A DNA stretch of 61,197 nucleotides from positions 1-61,197 of the forward strand of contig UQNQ01000009.1 of the NCBI GenBank assembly GCA_900542425.1, written 5' to 3'. The position numbers and the translations under genes are program-made. The stretch is from an uncultured Eubacteriales bacterium. Its GTDB lineage: Bacteria; Bacillota; Clostridia; Oscillospirales; CAG-272. The notes under the pieces were generated by a model. The model did not search any database and was not told where the DNA came from. It saw only the letters and a program-made list of their open reading frames with translations. This document shows, piece by piece, positions 1 through 8,307 of the stretch (the stretch's first letter is position 1; every line of letters begins with the position of its first letter).

Positions 1-228
1 GATTTTCTTGCTCTGACTCTTGCTACATAATAATAATGCCTTATGTAAACCTCGCATAATCACAGGTCTTTCCAACAGATCATACAATATAGCTATTACA
101 GAAAAAACGCACCACAAATAAAAAATGTAAAACTCACAACAAAATAACTTGGTTTTACCCCTTTCCACGCAGCGAATTTCATTTAATCATCTTTAGTCAA
201 GGAATAAACTGCTGCCTTTTCGGGAATT

Positions 229-1581
229 TCAATAAAGAATATATGTTAAAACATCTTTTACCCATGGCTCCGCTTTTGTATATCCTTCAAAAATCTCGCT
301 TAATTTATTATACAGATCGACTAGCTCATCAAACATCTTTTCAGAAAAGTTAGCAGCCAAAGAGCCTATTACGCCAACAATCGAGGATACCAGCACATCA
401 TGATAATCTATTTCATCAACGCTTTTGCCATCCAACAGCTGGTCGAAAATACTTCCTATCCCCGAGGATATACCATTAAATAATGCTTCAGTTACAGTTC
501 CTAAAACACCTGGCAATTCCAACCCCTCTCCCAATCCTGAAATTGCCCCTGTAACCGCACCTGCCATTGTAGATAAAAACACATTTTTTCCTGTTGCTCT
601 CGCCGAAATATATCCGTCGATTGCACCCTTAATTGTCGAACGTATAAATTTAAACCAGCTCCAATGTCCGTCCGGATCCTCCATATTGGTCGGATTATTC
701 CAGCAGCATGTATACAGATTCAGACTCAGATGATCATTCGCATCCGTATACTGCCATCCGTCCTGCTGCGTAAACCGTCCGTATGCGCTGTCATAATATC
801 TCGCTCGCAGATATACCGTTTCCGTGCGCTTGTCATCATATTCCCCGCAGTACCGGAATGGGTTGTTATCCGTCGCCACTGCGTCCCATTCCCATCCGAA
901 CGCGTCATACCCATAGCTCTTCACCATCGTTCCGATTCCGTCTGTCAGCAGAATCACGTCTCCGTGCCCGTTTTGGTGATAATAGGTCCGCACGCCCGCC
1001 GTATCTGTATAAATCAGTCCGTTCCCGCGCGCATATATCGTGATTCCCGCGCTTTTTACATCCGCTACGATATCCGTCCCGTCCCATATATGAATCGTAT
1101 TGTCTACACTGTGCCGCAGTCCGTCTGCACGATAGCTATATTCCATATACAGCAGTCCATCCGACGTATACCTCTTCTGCCTGCCGAACAAATCGTATTC
1201 ATACGAGCCCGCATAGTTTAAATTGTACTGTGCCGCAAGCTGATTCCCGTTCGCGTCATAGGTGAACGTCTTTACATTGCTGCCCGTCTGCTCCGCCGTC
1301 AGTCGATTGTTCATATCATAGGTATAGGTCGTTACGGTCCCGTTTTTCGTCATGGTCGCACGGTTCCCGCGGTTGTCATATGTATAGTTTATCACGTCCG
1401 TTTCACTGCTGTCAACCATGGTTTCCGAAATCAGCCTGCCGAGATCGTCATATCCATATGTCGTGAGCTTGCCTTCCGGCAATTCTTCATTTTCCGGCAC
1501 TGCCATCAGAGAAAGAGCGCTGTAACCCGCCGTCAACGCAACATATCCGTCGGCGATATAAATATCTGTCGTATGTTGCAC
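229..1581 (-). CDS. RHS/YD-repeat protein, C-terminal part (probably 5'-truncated)
   Basis: This is the C-terminal part of an RHS (YD-repeat) surface or secreted protein. YD-type repeats (TYGYDDLGRL, NYTYDNRGNR, TFTYDANGNQ) occupy about residues 40-150. The RHS-associated core follows at about 240-305 (RYCGEYDD, YLRARYYDSAYGRF) and ends with the DPDGHW motif. After the core comes a tail of about 140 residues rich in Gly, Ala and hydrophobic residues. In RHS proteins this position normally holds a variable toxin domain; no nuclease or deaminase motif is visible in it. The ORF opens at a GTG with no ribosome binding site, and a stop codon lies a short way upstream in the same frame. Family members are usually far longer, so the gene has probably lost its 5' part. 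Any immunity gene would lie beyond the window edge. Confidence 0.75.
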   Translation of the reverse strand: MQHTTDIYIADGYVALTAGYSALSLMAVPENEELPEGKLTTYGYDDLGRLISETMVDSSETDVINYTYDNRGNRATMTKNGTVTTYTYDMNNRLTAEQTGSNVKTFTYDANGNQLAAQYNLNYAGSYEYDLFGRQKRYTSDGLLYMEYSYRADGLRHSVDNTIHIWDGTDIVADVKSAGITIYARGNGLIYTDTAGVRTYYHQNGHGDVILLTDGIGTMVKSYGYDAFGWEWDAVATDNNPFRYCGEYDDKRTETVYLRARYYDSAYGRFTQQDGWQYTDANDHLSLNLYTCCWNNPTNMEDPDGHWSWFKFIRSTIKGAIDGYISARATGKNVFLSTMAGAVTGAISGLGEGLELPGVLGTVTEALFNGISSGIGSIFDQLLDGKSVDEIDYHDVLVSSIVGVIGSLAANFSEKMFDELVDLYNKLSEIFEGYTKAEPWVKDVLTYILY

Positions 1582-1781
1582 GTTCTCAGGATGGCATACT
1601 GCAACCGTGTTGAGAACGGTTCCCCTTGCGATTGCAGCAACAAAGCAAGCTCAGCTTGGTTCGCCCAGTCTATCTGTTCTTGGGTGTGGTACATGGTTGA
1701 TATCTCGCTTTCTGTGGTTGACTTTTTCACCATTATTTAGTATAATGAAATTGAAAACTCGGAATTTGTGGAGGCATTTCA

Positions 1782-2195
1782 ATGCAAGGATATAATGCAA
1801 TAGTTGTATTTAATAAAAATGTTGATAAATTGTTGATGTGCAAAAGAAGAAAAAATCCATACATGGGCTTGTCAAATTTTGTGGGTGGAAAAATTGAGAA
1901 AAATGAAAATGGGTTAGATGCAGCATATAGGGAGCTTGAAGAAGAAACAGCAATATCAAGAAAAGATATTATTCTTTCCCATTTGATGGATTTTACATAC
2001 TATTTTGGAAATTGTTATCTGGAAGTTTATGTTGGGAAGCTAAATAAAGCAATCAATGTAAGCGGAGATGAAAATGATTTGTATTGGTCTACATTAGATA
2101 AGGATTTTTTTGACGCAACACAATATGCAGGCGAAGGGAACATTGGGCATATTATGATGCAAATCGAAATATATCAAGAAAAATTGTTAAAATAA
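1782..2195 (+). CDS. NUDIX hydrolase
   Basis: A 137-residue single-domain NUDIX protein that probably hydrolyses a nucleoside diphosphate linked to another moiety, as MutT-type enzymes do; the substrate cannot be read from the sequence. The Nudix box spans residues 36-58: Gly36, Glu42, then Arg50-Glu51-Leu52 and Glu54-Glu55. The usual Gly near the end of the box is Ala57. GGAGG stands about seven bases before the ATG. The gene diverges from the RHS fragment and is flanked by decayed sequence. By eye it is clearly more A+T-rich than the housekeeping genes further on, which suggests horizontal acquisition (inference). Confidence 0.88.
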   Translation: MQGYNAIVVFNKNVDKLLMCKRRKNPYMGLSNFVGGKIEKNENGLDAAYRELEEETAISRKDIILSHLMDFTYYFGNCYLEVYVGKLNKAINVSGDENDLYWSTLDKDFFDATQYAGEGNIGHIMMQIEIYQEKLLK

Positions 2196-2553
2196 TTTAG
2201 TATCATAAATTCCCATTTATCGAGGGAATACATAGGACGGACAAGCCAGACAGCTTGCCCGTCCTTTCCCTTATCGCTCCTGTTCGTGCAGATCGGTGCT
2301 TCCCCAAGTAGCCATTCTTCATCCTCGATGGTTTCCACGGAAGAGTGTAGGCCAGACAAGCCGCCGCGGTCTGTCGGAGCAGTTGCTTTTGTCGAATGTT
2401 CTCTTACAAACTCCGCCGCCGACAAAGCAAACGACGAAACTCCCGGAAGAAGCAGCAGCATGGCACACACAAGCAGTATTACAATGCCTCTTTTGACAAA
2501 CTCCGATTTCCTTGTAACTGTTTTTGTTTCTTTTTTTATTTTTGTCTCCTTAA
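2174..2553 (-). pseudogene. Remnant of a small exported protein
   Basis: On the minus strand a frame stays open from near 2569 to 2174. It encodes a basic start (KKETKTVTRKSEF), a hydrophobic run (IVILLVCAMLLLLPGVSS) and SAAEFVREH, the layout of a secretion signal followed by a short, low-complexity-like mature part. No ATG is present: the stretch after AAGGAGA, where a start would be expected, reads ATA. The product matches nothing I recognise. I read it as a decayed or truncated exported-protein gene, with low confidence. Confidence 0.3.
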
Positions 2554-2884
2554 ATGTCAGTTTTTTCGTTTATTTTCACCAATTATTATAATGGTGTTGT
2601 TTAAATTTGTCAATATGAATATTATATTTATTTGATTTATATTCAATATATCGAACAACTTTTCCGCTTTTTGTCTTTATGGAATATTTAATTGTGAAAA
2701 ATTTCATTTTTTAGCGGAAATACAAAAATTTTCGCATTGATATTTTTATTTTTTATTCTTCCGGATTTTCAAACATAATGCGACATTTTTTTACATTCGT
2801 TCTATGATATACTTTAGTCGCAAGGCATGAAATACGCTGTTTTCGTACCGATTGCTTTGAGATAATGAAAAAGGGGGAACAAAC
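2196..2884. other. 689-bp region without an intact gene
   Basis: This stretch holds a terminator-like hairpin just after the NUDIX gene, a decayed reverse-strand reading frame starting with a signal-peptide-like segment, and about 250 bp of very AT-rich DNA up to the AbrB-like gene. No credible forward-strand gene is seen. Confidence 0.6.
2234..2265. terminator. Hairpin downstream of the NUDIX gene
   Basis: AGGACGG-A-CAAGC and GCTTG-C-CCGTCCT form a 12-bp stem with one mismatch around a six-base loop. The U tract on either strand is weak, so termination is plausible but not certain. It could also be a remnant of a mobile or repeat element. Confidence 0.45.
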
Positions 2885-3133
2885 ATGATAAGTTATAAGC
2901 GTTCGATTGATAAGTTAGGCAGACTGGTCATCCCGAAAGAACTCAGAGAACAGTACGGATTCAGTGAAAACACACCGGTTGAAATCACACCGGTTATGAA
3001 AAATGTTCTTACTGTCAAGCTGATCAACAATTGCTGTTTATTCTGCAAAAGCGAAAACGCTCTGATCGAATTTCACGGTTTCTTTGTATGCCGCGACTGT
3101 ATCCGGCAAATGAAAAAAAAACATAGAGTTTAA
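2885..3133 (+). CDS. AbrB/SpoVT-family regulator with C-terminal zinc finger
   Basis: An 82-residue protein with an N-terminal swapped-hairpin AbrB/MazE DNA-binding domain (residues 3-48; hallmark DKLGRLVIPKELRE). A short C-terminal segment carries two CxxC pairs, Cys51/Cys54 and Cys69/Cys72, spaced like a zinc ribbon. AbrB-type proteins bind DNA as dimers or tetramers and act as transition-state or metabolic regulators. The start is supported by AAAAAGGGGGA upstream of the ATG. The neighbours are a degraded region upstream and a long terminator-like inverted repeat downstream, so it is probably monocistronic. Its targets cannot be inferred; the ECF sigma operon about 300 bp downstream is only a neighbour. 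Confidence 0.85.
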   Translation: MISYKRSIDKLGRLVIPKELREQYGFSENTPVEITPVMKNVLTVKLINNCCLFCKSENALIEFHGFFVCRDCIRQMKKKHRV

Positions 3134-3148
3134 GCATTTTTTTCATGT

Positions 3149-3240
3149 AAAAGACGGTTTTCATACTTTATTTCTGAAGAAAACAAGTAAAAATTTGGGA
3201 ACAATATTTTTTTCTTCAAAGTGTATGGGGCCGTCTTTTT
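3149..3240 (+). terminator. Long imperfect inverted repeat after the AbrB-like gene
   Basis: Nested complementary blocks pair AAAAGACGG with CCGTCTTTT, CATACTTT with AAGTGTATG (one bulge) and TGAAGAAAA with TTTTCTTCA, forming a hairpin of about 90 nt that ends in a T-run. It is probably the terminator of the AbrB-like gene, though its size is unusual. Confidence 0.55.
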
Positions 3241-3456
3241 TCGCGTTGCAGAGCGCCCTAAGCCTGTTTTTTATGACAAAATCGTTTTCCAGAATGCGTT
3301 TCCAAAGTTTTTCCTCTTCTTTTTTGCATTTCATGATATAATAAAAAAAGAAAACCGTCGTAACAGCCATCTGGTCTTAAAGATAAAAAATTTTTTCTCC
3401 ATGCAATAAAATGAGTTCTCTGTGCATTATTCTTTATGAAAGGCGGTGAATCCGCA

Positions 3457-4020
3457 ATGCTTCTTTGTATGACGTCTGCAAATTCATATGAGACAAACCA
3501 TGACGACCAGCAACTCGAGAGCTGTATCGTCCGGCTTGCGCAAGACGACCGCAAAGCCTTTGCCATACTCTATGAGCAAACCCGTGCCTGTATATACGGC
3601 TTTGCCTTGTCCATCTTAAAAAACACCCATGACGCAGAGGATATCCTTCAAGACTGTTATATTGCCGTTTGTTCCGCAGCGAAAAATTACCGGCCATGCG
3701 GCAAGCCGATGGCATGGATTTTTACCATTGCACGCAACCTTTGTCTTATGAAGCAGCGGGAATACCGACGAACCGGAACGATTCCGGATGAAAACTGGGA
3801 GACCTCTTTTCGGGAAAAAGAAGACCTTTCCCCGGAAGACAAACTGATTCTGACCGAGTGTATGCAGGCGCTGACCGATGAGGAACGTCAGATTGTCATT
3901 CTGCATGCCGTAGGAGGCTTCAAGCACCGGGAGATTGCCGGAATGCTGAACCTGCCTCTTCCGACAGTTCTTTCCAAACATAGTCGAGCTTTAAAAAAGC
4001 TGAAAGCACACTTCATTTAA
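3457..4020 (+). CDS. ECF-type RNA polymerase sigma factor
   Basis: A sigma-70 family factor of the extracytoplasmic-function type: region 2 (AILYEQTR through the AEDILQDCY and WIFTIARN motifs) followed by region 4 (LTDEERQIVILHAVGGFKHREIAGML with its helix-turn-helix), and no region 3. An upstream in-frame ATG at 3436 exists, but the AAAGGCGGTG box lies about nine bases before the ATG at 3457, so that start was chosen (187 residues). The next gene, 13 bp downstream, encodes an RsgI-like membrane anti-sigma protein, so the pair is almost certainly a signal-transduction unit. The target regulon is unknown; such operons usually autoregulate. Confidence 0.9.
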   Translation: MLLCMTSANSYETNHDDQQLESCIVRLAQDDRKAFAILYEQTRACIYGFALSILKNTHDAEDILQDCYIAVCSAAKNYRPCGKPMAWIFTIARNLCLMKQREYRRTGTIPDENWETSFREKEDLSPEDKLILTECMQALTDEERQIVILHAVGGFKHREIAGMLNLPLPTVLSKHSRALKKLKAHFI

Positions 4021-4033
4021 AGGAGGAATAGAA

Positions 4034-5269
4034 ATGGAAAACAAGGAGCTGAATGCCAAGATCAAACGAGCTTTCGAGAATGCTGCCCCAAACACTCCGG
4101 ATGCTGTTCTCTCCGAATATGAAAAGAAGAAAGGAAACGTGATGATTTTGACAGAAAACAAGAAAACCGGCTCATGGGTACGTAAGCTCTCTGCCATCGC
4201 GGCGGTCTTTGTCCTGCTGATAGCCGGGTGTGTCGGATTTTTATATTATAACAACAATTACGCCGTAGCTTCTACGGTATCTCTTGATATCAACCCCAGC
4301 ATTGAAATCCGTGTCAATCAAAAGGAACGTGTACTGGATGTCACCGCTCTCAATGAAGACGGCCGCATCGTAATCGGAGACATGGACTTCTCGGGAAGCG
4401 ACCTTGAAATCACCGTGAATGCCCTAATCGGTTCCATGCTGCGTTACGGTTATCTGAATGAAATGGCAAATTCGATTCTCGTCAGTGTCGACGGAGGAAG
4501 TGAAAACCAAAACAGCCTGCTCAAAGAAAAGCTTTCGCAGGAAATCAGCGCTCTCCTTGAGACGGATACCTTTTCCGGAGCGGTATTAAGCCAAACCGTT
4601 ACGGCAGACAGTGAGCTTCGAAAACTTGCCGATACCTATGGCATCACAGTCGGAAAGGCTCAGCTTGTCCAGCAGATTATGGCACTTTCTCCTTTGTATA
4701 CCTTTGAAGGACTTGCCGGACTTTCCATCAATGAGCTGAATCTCCTTTTGGAAAGCCACAGCGCATCAGAAGAAAATCCCATAAGCTCCGTCGGCAGCGC
4801 CAGCGACAAAGCATATATCGGAACAGACGCCGCAGTCGAGCAGGCGCTGACTCATGCGTCTCTTTCCTATGACGAAATCTCCTCGCTGAAAACAGAGCTT
4901 GATTGGGATGACGGAATGATGGTTTATGAAGTGGAATTCCATGCAGGTGGTTATGAATACGAATACGAAATCAACGCGAAAACCGGAAATATTCTGAAAA
5001 GCGAGAAGGAACGGGATAATGATGACACCCCTTCTGTCCCTTCCGGATCTGATGAGGGTGATTATATCACCGCAGAAAAGGCAAAAGAGATCGCTTGTTC
5101 GCATGCGGGAATTGCGATAAGTGATATTTGGGACTTTGATATCGATTTTGAACGGGATAACGGTCTTGCCGTCTATGAGCTTGATTTTAAGTCGGACGGT
5201 TATGAATATGACTATAAAATCAATGCCGTTACCGGAGACATTCTGAGAAGCGGGAAGGAACGCAGTTAA
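4034..5269 (+). CDS. RsgI-like anti-sigma factor with two PepSY domains
   Basis: A 411-residue single-pass membrane protein. A short cytoplasmic segment (about 1-50) should bind the sigma factor. A transmembrane helix follows (about 51-73, ending FLYYNN). Next comes an extracellular domain opening with STVSLDINPSIEI, the hallmark of the RsgI middle domain, and two C-terminal PepSY repeats at about 258-325 and 342-408. Each repeat ends in a YEYxYxINAxTGxIL motif. The classical RsgI N-terminal domain is not evident, so the cytoplasmic part is minimal. The gene is cotranscribed with the ECF sigma factor, has a strong AAAGGAGG start and is followed by a terminator. PepSY domains are often linked to peptidase inhibition or envelope sensing; the ligand is unknown. 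Confidence 0.85.
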   Translation: MENKELNAKIKRAFENAAPNTPDAVLSEYEKKKGNVMILTENKKTGSWVRKLSAIAAVFVLLIAGCVGFLYYNNNYAVASTVSLDINPSIEIRVNQKERVLDVTALNEDGRIVIGDMDFSGSDLEITVNALIGSMLRYGYLNEMANSILVSVDGGSENQNSLLKEKLSQEISALLETDTFSGAVLSQTVTADSELRKLADTYGITVGKAQLVQQIMALSPLYTFEGLAGLSINELNLLLESHSASEENPISSVGSASDKAYIGTDAAVEQALTHASLSYDEISSLKTELDWDDGMMVYEVEFHAGGYEYEYEINAKTGNILKSEKERDNDDTPSVPSGSDEGDYITAEKAKEIACSHAGIAISDIWDFDIDFERDNGLAVYELDFKSDGYEYDYKINAVTGDILRSGKERS

Positions 5270-5300
5270 TACTACGCCATCTTAAAATGGAAATACGCCG

Positions 5301-5341
5301 AAAAACACAGGCATGCACCTCGTGCAACGCCTGTGTTTTTT
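5301..5341 (+). terminator. Terminator of the sigma/anti-sigma operon
   Basis: AAAAACACAGGC pairs with GCCTGTGTTTTT, ending in a T-run. Confidence 0.9.
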
Positions 5342-5429
5342 GTGAGATTTTCTAAAAAAGCAGCATATCTTTTGGATATCGTTTTCTTTTCTGCAGAATG
5401 GAAAGAACCCAATTTTTTTACTGGAACTC

Positions 5430-5458
5430 TTGTATTTTGATTCCCTATGCGTTATAAT
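5430..5458 (+). promoter_or_regulatory. Promoter of the asnS run
   Basis: TTGTAT, 17-bp spacer, TATAAT, about 55 bp before asnS. Confidence 0.65.
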
Positions 5459-5514
5459 ATTATATATTTTTTTATTTTGGCCTCATTTTTTCGGAAAGAA
5501 AGGGACGATTCATC

Positions 5515-6909
5515 ATGAAAAGGACCACCATTCAAGAGCTTTATCAAACTCCGGAAGCGTTTGAAGGAAAGGATATTACCGTTGCCGGCTGGGTTCGGAC
5601 AATGCGCTCCAGCAATGCATTCGGGTTTATAGAGCTGAGCGACGGAAGCACGTTTCCGCGTCTGCAGGTTGTCATGGAAGCAGACAAGCTTTCCAATTAT
5701 ACAGAAATTACAAAGCAAAACGTCGGTGCTGCCATTACGGCACGGGGCACGCTTGTGCTGACACCCGATGCCAAGCAACCGTTTGAACTGAAAGCAAAAG
5801 CCATTGAGATCGAAGGAACATCTACACCTGAATTCCCACTTCAGAAGAAAAAAACGTCGCTTGAATTCTTAAGAACCATCCCACATCTCAGACCGAGAAC
5901 CAACACGTTTCAAGCTGTATTCCGCGTGCGTTCGGAGGCGGCGTTTGCCATCCATCAGTTCTTTCATGAACAGGGATTTGTATATGTCAATACGCCTCTT
6001 ATCACCGTTTCGGACTGCGAGGGCGCAGGAGAGATGTTCCGCGTTACGGCGCTTGATATGGACAATCCGCCCAGAACCGATGACGGAAAAGTAGATTTTA
6101 AAGAGGACTTTTTCGGCAAGGCAGCAAGCCTTACCGTATCCGGTCAGCTCAACGGAGAATGCTTTGCGCAGGCGTTTTCTAAAATTTATACATTCGGACC
6201 GACATTCCGTGCCGAACGTTCCAATACGCAGCGCCATGCCGCAGAATTCTGGATGATCGAACCGGAAATCGCATTCTCTGATCTTGCAGATGATATGAAT
6301 CTTGCCGAAGCAATGACAAAATCCGTTGTTTCCCATGTTCTGAAAGCTTGTCCGTATGAACTGCAGTTCTTCAATCAATTTATCGATAGCACGCTTCTCG
6401 AGCGCCTGCATACGATAGTGGAGAGCGATTTTGCACGCGTTTCCTATACAGACGCCGTCAAAATTCTTGAGAACAGCGGAAAAGAATTTGAATATAAACC
6501 TTATTGGGGCTGCGACCTGCAGACAGAACATGAGCGGTATCTCTGTGAACAGGTATTCCGCAAACCGGTGTTTGTGATGGATTATCCAAAAGAAATCAAA
6601 GCGTTCTATATGAGGCTCAACGATGACGGCAAAACCGTCGCCGCTGCGGATATGCTCGTTCCGGGAGTCGGAGAACTGATCGGAGGAAGCCAGCGTGAGG
6701 AGCGTCTCGATATGCTGGAGGCTGCCTACCGGCGCTGCGGTCTGAATGCAGAGGACTATTGGTGGTATACGGAACTGCGCCGTTACGGAAGCACCAAGCA
6801 TGCAGGTTTCGGTCTCGGCTTCGAACGGCTCATTATGTATATCACGGGAATTTCCAATATCCGTGATGTGGAAGCGTTTCCGAGAACGACCGGCAACGCC
6901 GATATTTAA
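5515..6909 (+). CDS. asnS: Asparaginyl-tRNA synthetase
   Basis: A class IIb aminoacyl-tRNA synthetase that charges tRNA-Asn. An N-terminal OB-fold anticodon-binding domain occupies about residues 1-110 (ITVAGWVRTMRSS). The class II catalytic core follows, with motif 2 (TFGPTFRAERSNTQRHAAEFWMIE, shortened here to its key FRAE...RH...FWM residues) and motif 3 (GFGLGFERLIMYITG). The C-terminal RDVEAFPRTTGNADI ending separates it from AspRS. Its 464 residues are normal for the family. It heads a co-directional run with the aminotransferase, purB, ddl and pantothenate kinase genes. No T-box is visible in front of it. Confidence 0.96.
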   Translation: MKRTTIQELYQTPEAFEGKDITVAGWVRTMRSSNAFGFIELSDGSTFPRLQVVMEADKLSNYTEITKQNVGAAITARGTLVLTPDAKQPFELKAKAIEIEGTSTPEFPLQKKKTSLEFLRTIPHLRPRTNTFQAVFRVRSEAAFAIHQFFHEQGFVYVNTPLITVSDCEGAGEMFRVTALDMDNPPRTDDGKVDFKEDFFGKAASLTVSGQLNGECFAQAFSKIYTFGPTFRAERSNTQRHAAEFWMIEPEIAFSDLADDMNLAEAMTKSVVSHVLKACPYELQFFNQFIDSTLLERLHTIVESDFARVSYTDAVKILENSGKEFEYKPYWGCDLQTEHERYLCEQVFRKPVFVMDYPKEIKAFYMRLNDDGKTVAAADMLVPGVGELIGGSQREERLDMLEAAYRRCGLNAEDYWWYTELRRYGSTKHAGFGLGFERLIMYITGISNIRDVEAFPRTTGNADI

Positions 6910-6939
6910 GCAATTTTGGGAAAAGAGGTAAACACGGTC

Positions 6940-8262
6940 GTGTCATGTAATTTTTTCGCGATGTCGGAGACGGAGCTTCACCGGAATCTGGACGAACTGC
7001 GCAGACAATATGAAACCATTCAGGGAATGAAGCTCTCCCTCGATATGTCAAGAGGAAAACCGAGTCCCCGCCAGCTCGGCATCTCCGACAAGCTTCTGAA
7101 CGTTCTTACCTGCGGGGAGGACTGTCGGACTGAAGACGGTTTTGATACACGTAATTACGGATTGCCTGACGGCGTTCCGGAGCTTCGCCGCATTTTTGCG
7201 GATCTGCTCGGCGTGACAGAGGAGCAAATCATTTTGGGCGGAAACTCCAGTCTTTCTTTTATGTATGACGCTGTTTGCCGTGCCATGCTTTTCGGCACAG
7301 ACGGCACTTCAGCGCCATGGAAAGATCAAAAAAATATAAAATTTCTATGTCCCTCTCCCGGTTATGATCGTCACTTTGCAATTTCCGAGCGTTTCGGGAT
7401 TGAGATGATTCCGATCCGTATGACCGGAAACGGTCCCGATATGGATGCGGTAGAAGAATATGTGCGCTCAGATGCAAGTGTCAAAGGAATGTGGTGTGTT
7501 CCCAAATATTCCAATCCAACGGGAGAAACCTACAGTTCGGAAACCATCAGACGTATTGCGGCACTGTGTCCCGCAGCACCTGACTTCCGTGTCTTTTGGG
7601 ATATGGCATATACGCTTCATGACATTGATGAAACACCGGATTTTCTGGAAAATATTTTTTCTCTTACACGCGGGACCCGGAATGAAAACCTTGTGCTCGG
7701 TTTCTTCTCCACTTCCAAAATTACATATGCGGGTGCCGGCATCGCCGCCATGGTTTCCAGTACGGACAATATACGACGTGCAAAAAAAGAGATTGCCTTT
7801 CAGACCATCTCTCCGGACAAAACAAACCAGCTCCGCCATGCAAAATACCTGGAAAACGCGGAAAATGTCCGCTCCATCATGAAGCGCCACGCTGCGATTC
7901 TGAAGCCGAAATTCGATACGGTTACGAGGATTTTCAAAGAAGAACTCGGAGATTGCGGCTTTGCCTTTTGGACAGAGCCTCACGGCGGCTATTTCCTTTC
8001 ACTCGATGTTCTGCCCGGCACAGCGCGCCGCACGGTTGAACTGTGCAAAAATGTCGGCGTAACGCTGACCCCTGCCGGGTCCACTTTCCCCTACAGAAAG
8101 GATCCGGAAGACAAAAACATTCGAATCGCGCCGTCTTATCCGGAAATTCATGAGCTGGAAACAGCCATGCGCGTCGTCTGCACTTGTGCAAAGCTTGCCG
8201 CAGCCGAAGCATTGATCGAAAAAAAAGAAAACGGGAATTCCGCCGGCACACCCGGCGTATAA
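6940..8262 (+). CDS. PLP-dependent aminotransferase (fold type I, MocR-like aspartate aminotransferase family)
   Basis: A class I/II-fold aminotransferase of about 440 residues. The PLP-lysine region is FFSTSKITYAGAG. The substrate and cofactor residues typical of the fold are recognisable: MSRGKPSP near the N terminus, VPKYSNPTGETYS in the middle, FWDMAY and a final R-binding region (RIAPSYP). The family is annotated as alanine/aspartate aminotransferase (PF12897-like); exact specificity cannot be read. A TTG at 6916 opens the frame, but AAAAGAGGT lies ten bases before the GTG at 6940, so that start is preferred. It lies 30 bp after asnS, whose product uses asparagine, an aspartate derivative, but this link is only suggestive. 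Confidence 0.85.
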   Translation: MSCNFFAMSETELHRNLDELRRQYETIQGMKLSLDMSRGKPSPRQLGISDKLLNVLTCGEDCRTEDGFDTRNYGLPDGVPELRRIFADLLGVTEEQIILGGNSSLSFMYDAVCRAMLFGTDGTSAPWKDQKNIKFLCPSPGYDRHFAISERFGIEMIPIRMTGNGPDMDAVEEYVRSDASVKGMWCVPKYSNPTGETYSSETIRRIAALCPAAPDFRVFWDMAYTLHDIDETPDFLENIFSLTRGTRNENLVLGFFSTSKITYAGAGIAAMVSSTDNIRRAKKEIAFQTISPDKTNQLRHAKYLENAENVRSIMKRHAAILKPKFDTVTRIFKEELGDCGFAFWTEPHGGYFLSLDVLPGTARRTVELCKNVGVTLTPAGSTFPYRKDPEDKNIRIAPSYPEIHELETAMRVVCTCAKLAAAEALIEKKENGNSAGTPGV

Positions 8263-8307
8263 AAACGACGTCTCATCCGAACGGAGAGGCAACGGAGGTT
8301 ATGAAAA

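Noticed and set aside
1..228. Search for an immunity gene after the RHS fragment
   Set aside because: Only 228 bp of AT-rich sequence is present before the window edge, with no supported gene.
5869..6801. 310-codon frame antisense to asnS
   Set aside because: It is a shadow of the asnS coding strand; no ribosome binding site and no recognisable product.
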